A stretch of 64,000 nt of DNA from Argopecten irradians. Taxonomy: Eukaryota > Mollusca > Bivalvia > Pectinida > Pectinidae. How positions within the stretch are numbered: position 1 is the first letter of the stretch; the number at the start of each line of letters is the position of its first letter. Below, piece after piece: positions 12,083-20,879 of this stretch. The notes under the pieces were generated by a model that was given only the letters and a program-made list of their open reading frames with translations, was not told where the DNA came from and searched no databases. Location of the stretch: assembly GCF_041381155.1 (NCBI RefSeq), contig NC_091134.1, positions 4,826,255 to 4,890,254 of the forward strand, written 5' to 3'. The translations under genes were made by a program, and so were the position numbers.

Positions 12083-12224
12083 GTCATTGTAGTGGTTCTT
12101 CATTGTACACTCTATATCGAAATGCCACAGGACCAAAATATCGAATTATTACATTAAAACGAAAGCAATTTCCAAAACGGCCATAATGTACCCACCGAAT
12201 CACAAAAAAACGACCCAAGGAAAG
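12083..12224 (+). CDS. candidate exon with a start codon (unrecognised)
   Basis: A pyrimidine tract and acceptor (TTTTCCTCTGTTACAG) end at 12082. A donor AAAG|GTATGG follows 12224. Within the exon, ATG at 12186 opens MYPPNHKKTTQGK, in phase 0 at the donor. An upstream ATG (ATGCCACAGG) opens a short frame that stops before it. The leader is basic and polar, not a signal peptide. I cannot join it to the exon at 13926-14039, which needs a phase-2 partner, so an unseen exon or a different gene would be required. This rests on splice-site appearance only. Confidence 0.25.
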
Positions 12225-13925
12225 GTATGGAATAACAGACAGCACCTGTACATCGTAAAAACTGACAGCTTGATAACATTTCTGTTGCTATTTATTTTAT
12301 CATAACCCTATGTCTATTTGCTAAAGTACAAGTACATTGTAGCATAAGCCGGATTTGCCCTGGATTGTATGGTGGATTCGGTGATGTCTTATTTTAGTCT
12401 TCATAGAGTTTCACCTGATGGGGTATTTTCTCTGTGTTATCATAATTACGATTGAATAGTTCAATCATACTTTGTAAGACCGGTAATACAGGAAATAGTT
12501 ATGATGGTTCCTCCATAATCAAGTATCATTGTTGAGATCATTAATCAATGATTATCCTAACTTTCTTTTTTAAGTTTAGATAAGAGATAAATTGGTACAA
12601 GCAGAATATTAACATCAAATGGGCAATTGTTCAAGTATTGATTTGAACCGGAGACACAAGCTAAGTAAAAAGTGTAATCACATATAACCACAGTGCTGTA
12701 CAAAATGAAATCTTTGACCTAAGTGCTTCACTAAAATTCAAATAATATTTGATAAGATTCTGCAAAATGAGATTTAATCTAGGCCTTATTGTTTCTCTTA
12801 GTATTAGCTAAATACTGCGTTTTCCATACCAGTGTGTGAAGTTAAATTAAAACTCAACTGTCAAAATAGCAATTTGCATTCAGTTGCATTTATAGAAAGT
12901 CTTAAATCAAGTCTAAAAGAAAGCTTGTCTGCGTTATAATTACAGCTCAAGGTATTCAGTTCAGAATACGACTTGTTATTTCTGGATACAGCCAAATGTG
13001 ATGAATTTGATGATTTGGTAGACGGTCTCACATATAACGCCAACGCTGACCTTTAGATGATGTAACCTTATTACGGATTTCCCTACTGTACCGATAATAG
13101 CACACGAGACAATGGCACGCGAGCGTTCCGGAGGTACAGTCTCCTTTTCTCCTCTGTTTCCACTGTACTTTCCAGACATGCAGTCCTAAGTGTAAGTATT
13201 TCGGCTCCACACTTTCCAAGTAATGTGTTTCCTGTGGCGTAGAAATTCCGGTAAATAGAAGTCCGTTCTGGCTTTCTTCGATGATAAGCCAGAACGAAAT
13301 CAATCGATGAAGCGCCGCTTTGTGACTTTGTACGTAGCTTTCAGCACAAATTTATCACCCCAAACTTACTGGAATATTTCTGATCTCCAGCTAACACGGC
13401 TCCATGGCTCGACCTTGACCTATTTCCGGATCCGGTCCCCAGTGATTCGGACCTGTTTACTACACGTCGTATGATACTACAGCAGACAGTGTGTACAGAT
13501 TCTGCCATGTCAGCAGATTTCCATGTCTCAGAAGTGTTCGTGCTCTTTACCATTTTGCATTGAAACAATATTTCATAGGATTTCATGTGGCTGACTTTAT
13601 GGGTTTTTTCCCCTTTCTTCTGCTTGAATATAAATAACATATTCTAATATAATAGATAAGATAAAAGTACCATCATCATTCTAGACACATACATGTATAT
13701 ATATATATTACTGTAGTTATCGATCAGACAGTGATATGAGTATACAATTAAGGTTCAATAATAAAACGAATTGTTCGTATAAATCATAATTTAGACCAAA
13801 AAAACAAATATTCCTCTTGAAAAGCCTCTTGAACGGCCTTAGGAGCTGTATTAGGAAAGGAATGCTTCACTGTTTGTTTGGATTACTTTCTTGTTATTAT
13901 GAGTGTTTGTCTTTTCTTAAAACAG
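12225..13925. other. intron or intergenic, ambiguous open frames at 13030-13640
   Basis: Mostly AT-rich. The segment 13030-13640 is GC-richer and carries overlapping open frames on both strands, including a 99-codon minus frame at 13341-13640. On the plus strand an acceptor-like TTTCTGATCTCCAG precedes a frame reading NTAPWLDLDLFPDPVPSDSD. No pair of compatible splice sites picks one frame, so I leave it uncalled. Confidence 0.35.
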
Positions 13926-14039
13926 AAAACATGACCTATTGCCAGACGAAAACTACAACCAGGGCATTGGAACTTTACCAGACATGAAATACCAACAACG
14001 AAAGAGGATACCTTTCCAGAAATATTACAATGATTTAAG
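13926..14039 (+). CDS. candidate internal coding exon, 38 codons, symmetric phase 2-2
   Basis: The acceptor TTGTCTTTTCTTAAAACAG ends at 13925 and the donor TTTAAG|GTTAGT follows 14039. The exon is 114 nt. Only the frame starting at its second base is open; it reads KHDLLPDENYNQGIGTLPDM then KYQQRKRIPFQKYYNDL, ending two bases into a codon. It is rich in charged and Tyr/Gln residues and has no recognisable domain. Length divisible by three with equal phases makes it a cassette-compatible exon. The parent gene is not identified; the nearest candidate upstream exon (12083-12224) has an incompatible phase. Confidence 0.45.
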
Positions 14040-14240
14040 GTTAGTTGGCATGAAGTGTAATTATAGTATCACAACAAGGACACTATTTGGGCTTTACAGA
14101 CACATCAACTCCTAGGGCATCAGAACTATAGCATTAAACATTGTTTACTTTCGGAATACTATTCATAACCTTTTAAATTTTGAGTTTTAATCACCATGCA
14201 ATTCCAATGTGTCAATGCCGATGATATCTTTCTTTGTTTT

Positions 14241-14246
14241 TTTATT
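14241..14246 (-). terminator. possible minus-strand poly(A) signal
   Basis: TTTATT on the plus strand reads AATAAA on the minus strand, about 90 nt beyond the stop of the 22-residue-repeat frame at 14337. It is consistent with, but does not prove, transcription of that frame. Confidence 0.3.
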
Positions 14247-14336
14247 CTGGTTCCTGTTAGTTGTTGTCCCACTTAATACTCTGCATAAATAGGGAATAAG
14301 GGCGAACGGTTCATAATTTTGATCGTGTAGTGGAAA

Positions 14337-16970
14337 CTATATACAAAACGCATAATGGCTGGAGCCCAGGTCCCTATTCTTTGCAAGCACTGACTGCGGT
14401 CCATGATTCATATCAAGTACAGGCTGTGGGCCCAGCTCCCTATTCTTGGCAAGCACTGACTTTGGGCCATGATCCATGTCAAGTACAGGCTGTGGGCCCA
14501 GCTCCCTATTCTTAGCAAGCACTGCCTTTGGGCCATGATCCATGTCAAGTACAGGCTGTGGGCCCAGCTCCCTATTCTTGGCAAGCGCTGACTTTGGGCC
14601 ATGATCCATATCAAGTACAGGCTGTGGGCCCAGCTCCCTATTCTTGGCAAGCACTGACTTTGGGCCATGATCCATGTCAAGTACAGGCTGTGGGCCCAGC
14701 TCCCTATTCTTGGCAAGCACTGACTTTGGGCCATGATCCATGTCTAGTACAGGCTGTGGGCCCAGCTCCCTAATCTTGGCAAACACTAACTGCGGTCCAT
14801 GATCCATGTCAAGTACAGGCTGTGGGCCCAGCTCCCTATTCTTGGCAAGCACTGACTTTGGGCCATGATCCATGTGAAGTACAGGCTGTGGGCCCAGCTC
14901 CCTATTCTTGGCAAGCACTGACTTTGGGCCATGATCCATGTTAAGTACAGGCTGTGGGTCCAGCTCCCTATTCTTGGCAAGCACTGACTTTGGGCCATGA
15001 TCCATGTCAAGTACAGGCTGTGGGCCCAGCTCCCTATTCTTGGCAAGCACTGACTTTGGGCCATGATCCATGTCAAGTACAGGCTGTGGGCCCAGCTCCC
15101 TATTCTTGGCAAGCACTGACTTTGGGCCATGATCCATGTAAAGTACAGGCTGTGGGCCCAGCTCCCTATTCTTGGCAAGCACTAACTGCGGTCCATGATC
15201 CATGTCAAGTACAGGCTGTGGGCCCATCTCCCTATTCTTGGCAAGCACTGACTTTGGGCCATGATCCATGTCAAGTACAGGCTGTGGGCCCAGCTACCTA
15301 TTCTTGGCAAGCACTGACTTTGGGCCATGATCCATGTCTAGTACAGGCTGTGGGCCCAGCTCCCTAATCTTGGCAAGCACTAACTGCGGTCCATGATCCA
15401 TGTCAAGTACAGGCTGTGGGCCCAGCTCCCTATTCTTGGCAAGCACTGACTTTGGGCCATGATCCATGTCTAGTACAGGCTGTGGGCCCAGCTCCCTATT
15501 CTTGGCAAGCACTGATTTTGGGCCATGATCCATGTCAAGTACAGGCTGTGGGCCCAGCTCCCTAATCTTGGCAAGCACTAACTGCGGTCCATGATCCATG
15601 TCAAGTACAGGCTGTGGGCCCAGCTCCCTATTCTTGGCAAGCACTGACTTTGGGCCATGATCCATGTCAAGTACAGGCTGTGGGTCCAGCTCCCTATTCT
15701 TGGCAAGCACTGACTTTGGGCCATGATCCATGTCAAGTACAGGCTGTGGGCCCAGCTCCCTATTCTTGGCAAGCACTGACTTTGGGCCATGATCCATGTC
15801 AAGTACAGGCTGTGGGCCCAGCTCCCTAATCTTGGCAAGCACTGACTTTGGGCCATGATCCATGTCAAGTACAGGCTGTGGGCCCAGCTCCCTATTCTTG
15901 GCAAGCACTGACTTTGGGCCATGATCCATGTCAAGTACAGGCTGTGGGCCCAGCTCCCTAATCTTGGCAAGCACTAACTGCGGTCCATGATCCATGTCAA
16001 GTACAGGCTGTGGGCCCATCTCCCTATTCTTGGCAAGCACTGACTTTGGGCCATGATCCATGTCAAGTACAGGCTGTTGGCCCAGCTCCCTATTCTTGGC
16101 AAGCACTGACTTTGGGCCATGATCCATGTCAAGTACAGGCTGTGGGTCCAGCTCCCTATTCTTGGCAATCACTGACTTTGGGTCATGATCAACGTCAAGT
16201 ACAGGCTGTGGGCCCAGCTCTCTATTCTTGGCAAGCACTGACTTTGGGCCATGACCCATGTCAAGTACAGGCTGTGGGCCCAGCTCCCTATTCTTGGCAA
16301 GCACTGACTTTGGGCCATGATCCATTATAAGTACAGGCTGTGGGCCCAGCTCCCTATTCTTGGCAAGCACTTACTTTGGGCCATGATTCATGTCAAGTAC
16401 AGGCTGTGGGCCCAGCTCCCTAATCTTGGCAAGCACTGACTTTGGGCCATGATCCATGTCAAGTACAAGCTGTGCGCCCAGCTCCCTAATCTTGTCAAGC
16501 ACTGACTTTGGGCCATGATCCATGTCAAGTACAAGCTGTGGGTCCAGCTCCCTATTCTTGGCAAGCACTGACTTTGGGCCATGATCAATGTCAAGTACAG
16601 GCTGTGGGCCCAGCTCTCTATTCTTGGCAAGCACTGACTTTGGGCCATGACCCATGTCAAGTACAGGCTGTGGGCCCAGCTCCCTATTCTTGGCAAGCAC
16701 TGACTTTGGGCCATGATCCATGTTAAGTACAGGCTGTGGGCCCAGCTCCCTATTCTTGGCAAGCACTTACTTTGGGCCATGATCCATGTCAAGTACAGGC
16801 TGTGGGCCCAGCTCCCTAATCTTGGCAAGCACTGACTTTGGGCCATGATCCATGTCAAGTACAAGCTGTGCGCCCAGCTCCCTAATCTTGTCAAGCACTG
16901 ACTTTGGGCCATGATCCATGTCAAGTACAAGCTGTGCGCCCAGCTCCCTAATCTTGACACCTTGCTCCAT
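14337..16970 (-). pseudogene. 22-residue-repeat reading frame, candidate terminal exon broken by three nonsense codons
   Basis: A single minus-strand frame runs from an upstream stop near 17173 to a TAG at 14337-14339; its first ATG is at 16970. It consists of about 39 units of DHGPKSVLAKN + RELGPQPVLDM. Three in-frame stops interrupt it, each a single-base change from the consensus: 16767-16769 and 16371-16373 (TCA to TAA) and 15294-15296 (GAG to TAG), leaving open stretches of 310 and 358 codons. The two half-units are themselves related (G-P-x-x-V-L), and the N-terminal flank holds older units, DQGPQIVCTND and KEQGPSPVIVK. The G-P pair is encoded by GGC CCA, GGC CCT, GGA CCA and GGA CCG, so the peptide pattern is kept while codons drift. 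The last unit diverges into RDLGSSHYAFCI and stops. No family is recognised. It could be a decayed or polymorphic repeat-protein exon, or a non-coding array open by chance because 66 is divisible by 3. Confidence 0.35.
14350..16960. repeat. 66-bp minisatellite, about 39 units
   Basis: The unit contains GGGCCCAGCTCCCTATTCTT GGCAAGCACTGACTTTGGGC CATGATCCATGTCAAGTACA GGCTGT. A recurring subtype carries CTAATCTTGGCAAGCACTAA and CTGCGGTCC. Subtypes are interspersed at 4-6 unit intervals, suggesting unequal exchange of multi-unit blocks. The right end (16860-16960) is the most diverged. Three of six frames are largely open, so open length alone is not evidence of coding. Confidence 0.97.
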
Positions 16971-17084
16971 ACCTTTGACAATTACTGGCGATGGTCCTTG
17001 CTCCTTGTCATTAGTACATACAATCTGAGGGCCCTGATCTATTTCATCGGTAAGTAGGTTTGATTTGTTGTGGTTTATTAAATG

Positions 17085-17525
17085 TAAGCCAGGGTCATTA
17101 AAGGACGGCCTCTGGTATATGTGGTGTTTTCCGTGTGTGAAATGTATGTTGCGTGTTTTTGGTGAATGCGATATTCATATTGTATCTTAATTTAAAGTGG
17201 AACTCGTGCATTTTGATCGTGCTATATCACTGAGGCGTGCCACTGAAGACATTAAGCAACTCATACTGACAACGGATGAACCAGTCGTCCTTCTCCCTTT
17301 ATGCTGAGCGCTAAGCAAGAGCAGAGACTTCCACTTTTATAGACTATGGTGTGTCTCGAACAGGGGAGAGAACCCACGTCACAGGGACGAACACTCAGAG
17401 GGAGACGTTAGGAAGTAAGAAAAAAAGATGTTAGGAAAAAGAGAAAAAATATAATATCCTAAATTTAGTCGCCTTTTACGCATTCAATAGGGACAGCAGG
17501 TACAATTCTAACGCCCTACCTGCCC
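17085..17525 (-). repeat. main dispersed element, copy 3 (minus orientation)
   Basis: It begins CCAGGGTCATTAAAGGACGG, passes through TCGTGCTATATCACTGAGGC, CAACGGATGAACCAGTCGTC, TTTATGCTGAGCGCTAAGC and TAGACTATGGTGTGTCTCG, and ends TTAGTCGCCTTTTACGC...AACGCCCTACC. This is the reverse complement of the element at 17588-18140. It is nearly full length for the family (about 440 bp) and has no coding capacity. Confidence 0.85.
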
Positions 17526-17587
17526 TACTGCCTGAGAAAAGAACAAGATTGTTACCCCAAATCACAGAGCAGACAAACATTTACTGC

Positions 17588-18140
17588 ACGAAGGTATGTA
17601 CTATACCTCATTGTGAAAGGCGACTTAATGTAGGATCTAATCATTTCTCTTCTTCCGAACGCCTCCCTTTACACCGCCTAACTTTTGGCTTTCTGTGAAG
17701 CGTAGGTAGGTAGGCTCAAGGTTCTGTCCCTTTCTTGGACTAAGTGACAACATATAAAATGTGACTTTTGATACATTTTACATCATTTTGATCAGCTGTG
17801 GCCCAGCATCAGGAATCAATGGCCGTGCTCGTTAGAGGTCCCACGACGCAATGTTAAAAAGTATTTTGTCGTGTTAACCTCTAACGTTGTTGGAGTACTA
17901 TTTTCTGCACCTACTTAGCGCCCAGCCGTAGGACGACAGATGTCAGTATAATGTGACCGGTTGGGATGTGTTGCTTATCTTTGCGGCATGCTTCAGTGAT
18001 ATAGCACTAAAAAAGACACATCAATATACTACAGTCTCTAAAACACGCACCTCGCACTTCACACACACAAGACACCACATACATGGGAGTCCGTCCTTAC
18101 ATGACCCTAGTTGGTAATAGGACTTTAAAATAATAAACCA
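17588..18140 (+). repeat. main dispersed element, copy 4 (plus orientation)
   Basis: Landmarks in order: AAAGGCGACTTAATGTAGGA, TTTTGGCTTTCTGTGAAGCG, TTCTGTCCCTTTCTTGG, GTCAGTATAATGTGACCGG, GCGGCATGCTTCAGTGATAT, AGTCTCTAAAACACGCACC, TACATGGGAGTCCGTCC and TTACATGACCCTAGTTGG. Together with the preceding copy it forms an inverted pair about 1 kb long with a ~60-bp centre. It is a non-autonomous, non-coding dispersed repeat, and neither copy has clear terminal inverted repeats of its own. Confidence 0.85.
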
Positions 18141-18639
18141 AACAAAATGGACTCCGTCTTACGTTTACTTGGATCAAAAAATGGTGTGACCATGCGTCAT
18201 TTTGCTTTCTCTTAAATATGACAGCCACATTCCGTTTTGCTAAGTTGATAGACCGACTTATCAGCACGTTGGTTCCGTTTTAGATGTACATCACTAACCA
18301 ATAACATCAAATGGCTTAGGGACCGACCCCCTGGTGAAATGTCCTTTGTCACATCTAAAATTTATTTCACTATGTATTAACGCTTTGGCTTCTTCTCAAG
18401 AAACAATCCACCGTTTTAAGACCTACGGTCAGAACCGAATCTAATCAAAATAAGGCTTAAAAATGGATAAAGCTAGTAGAACTTACGAATCCCTGACAGT
18501 TGTACATATCTTTTACTAAAATAGAATAAATATTTATTTGTTGTCATACATACATGTGCCATGCTTGCCTTTAATCGGGTTGTTGAGCAGTAATTTTTAA
18601 TTCAATTATCAATACCAAAAATAAAATGTCTATCTAACT

Positions 18640-18865
18640 ACTTGCCTCCTTTTTTATTTTATTTTCATTTCTTTCTTTTTCTTTCTATATTTTTTACTCA
18701 TGTTTTCATTGGTTTATTCATTACTTTTCATTAAAGATTATAGCTACATTTATTTCTTATTCTTCACAATCTCTCCTTTCTAGTTCATCCCATTATCCTT
18801 CTTTCCTGCCCAATTCTTTGTTCTTTATTTTATTTTTTCTCTCAATCCTCCCTCTCTATCAAAAC
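18640..18865 (+). repeat. polypyrimidine tract
   Basis: About 225 bp strongly biased to C and T on the plus strand (CTTTCTTTTTCTTTCT, CTCTCAATCCTCCCTCTCTA), interrupted near 18690-18760. It has no repeat register. Confidence 0.6.
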
Positions 18866-19316
18866 ACCCAAACAATGTAATTATACTGATGAATGAAAGA
18901 ATGGCAGAGTGAAAGATGTGCATGGAGGATAACTATATTCATATTTCATGATTATGTGATTATTGTAAAATTGAAATATTGTTTGACAATTTTTTTTTTA
19001 AATCATAAGAAAAAAATAAGGCTTAATTTCCGAGCCTCTATTTTTTTCTTCGATACAAGATATAACGAAAGAACCCATCATAGCGAAAGATCCATAGGCG
19101 ACGCTGTGGTTGGCTAACTATATAGGGTCATGTTGTGGGGACCACGAATGGAGAGTGGTTAAATATTGTATTGGAACACATCGTAGAGCACCGTAGTGGA
19201 GTGAAATGAATTACAAATCTCATTTCAATAAGTAGATTAGTACCTAGTCAATACCTGGCAACAGAATTTGAAATCATAAGTTAATTTGTTTTAATGAACT
19301 CATTCATAACTATGGC
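18866..19316. other. no gene seen
   Basis: AT-rich sequence with one 74-codon open frame of random composition (18893-19117), not supported by splice sites or a recognisable motif. Confidence 0.4.
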
Positions 19317-19567
19317 TATGGAGGTAGGGCGTTAGAATTGTACATGCTGTCCTTACTGTATGGTCGTAAAAGGCGACTTAATTTAGGTTATCACTTTTGG
19401 CCTTCTGTTGAGCTCTCGCCCCTGTGAGGTAGGCTCTGGGTTCTGTCCCTGGCTGAGACAAACCAAAGTCAATTTAGTCTGTGAAAGTGGTAGTCTCTGC
19501 TCCTGCTCAGCGCTCAGCATACAGGGAGTATGATGACTGGTGCGCCCGTTGTCAGTATAATGTTAAT
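19317..19567 (+). repeat. main dispersed element, copy 5, 3' half missing
   Basis: GGAGGTAGGGCGTTAGAATT, TCGTAAAAGGCGACTTAATT, TTTTGGCCTTCTGTTGAGC, TGAGACAAACCAAAGTC, CTGCTCAGCGCTCAGCATA and CCGTTGTCAGTATAATG are family landmarks. The match stops at ATAATGT, just before the 37-bp satellite starts. The 3' half (GTGACCGG... to ...ATGACCC) is absent. Confidence 0.85.
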
Positions 19568-19584
19568 ATATATGAAATAAATAT

Positions 19585-20878
19585 GTCGCATTTATAACTA
19601 TACACTTATGATCAAGTATGTGTCGTATTAATAGCTATACACTTATGATCAAGTATATGTCGTATTAATAGCTATACACTTCTGATCAAGTATGTGTCGC
19701 ATTTATAACTATACACTAATGATCAAGTATGTGTCGTATTTATAACTATACACTTATGATCAAGTATGTGTCGTATTAATAGCTATACACTTATGATCAA
19801 GTATGTGTCGTATTAATAGCTATACACTTATGATCAAGTATATGTCGTATTAATAGCTATACACTTCTGATCAAGTATGTGTCGCATTTATAACTATACA
19901 CTAATGATCAAGTATGTGTCGTATTTATAACTATACACTTATGATCAAGTATGTGTCGTATTAATAGCTATACACTTATGATCAAGTATGTGTCGTATTA
20001 ATAGCTATACACTTATGATCAAGTATATGTCGCATTTATAACTATACACTAATGATCAAGTATGTGTCGTATTTATAACTATACATTTATGATCAAGTAT
20101 GTGTCGTATTAATAGCTATACACTTATGATCAAGTATGTGTCGTATTAATAGCTATACACTTATGATCAAGTATATGTCGTATTAATAGCTATACACTTC
20201 TGATCAAGTATGTGTCGCATTTATAACTATACACTAATGATCAAGTATGTGTCGTATTTATAGCTATACACTTATGATCAAGTATGTGTCGTATTAATAG
20301 CTATACACTTATAATCAAGTATGTGTCGTATTAATAGCTATACACTTATGATCAAGTATATCATGTGTCGTATTAATAGCTATACACTTATGATCAAGTA
20401 TGTGTCGTATTAATAGCTATACACTTATGATCAAGTATGTGTCGCATTTATAACTATACACTAATGATCAAGTATGTGTCGTATTAATAGCTATACACTT
20501 ATGATCAAGTATGTGTCGTATTAATAGCTATACACTTATGATCAAGTATGTGTCGTATTAATAGCTATACACTTATGATCAAGTATGTGTCGCATTTATA
20601 ACTATACACTTATGATCAAGTATGTGACGCATTATAACTATACACTTATGATCAAGTATGTGTCGCATTTATAACTATACACTAATGATCAAGTATGTGT
20701 CGTATTAATAGCTATACACTTATGATCAAGTATGTGTCGCATTTATAACTATACACTTATGATCAAGTATGTGTCGCATTTATAACTATACACTAATGAT
20801 CAAGTATATCATGTGTCGTATTAATAGCTATACACTTATGATCAAAATGTGTCGTATTAATAGCTATACACTTATGGT
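19585..20878. repeat. 37-bp satellite array, about 35 units
   Basis: The monomer is GTGTCGTATTAATAGCTATA CACTTATGATCAAGTAT (37 bp). Two main subtypes alternate: GTATTAATAGC and GCATTTATAAC, the latter often with CACTAATGATC. The marker TATATGTCGTATTAATAGC followed by CACTTCTGATC recurs at about 19654, 19839 and 20172, spacings of 5 and 9 monomers, so multi-monomer blocks were duplicated. A TATC insert (AAGTATATCATGTG) appears twice, near 20355 and 20805. Confidence 0.97.
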
Positions 20879-20879
20879 G

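Noticed and set aside
14330..16726. Plus-strand frames repeating GHDPCQVQAVGPAPYSWQAL, and the strong donor CATCG|GTAAGT at about 17050
   Set aside because: The plus frame is broken at every CTAATCTTGG subtype (TAA) and the older flanking units do not preserve its residues, unlike the minus frame. The donor has no compatible open frame before it that includes the array.
14408..16981. Second minus frame repeating WIMAQSQCLPRIGSWAHSLYLT
   Set aside because: It is the +1 shadow of the G-P-x-x-V frame; diverged flanking units do not keep its pattern and its ends are not natural.
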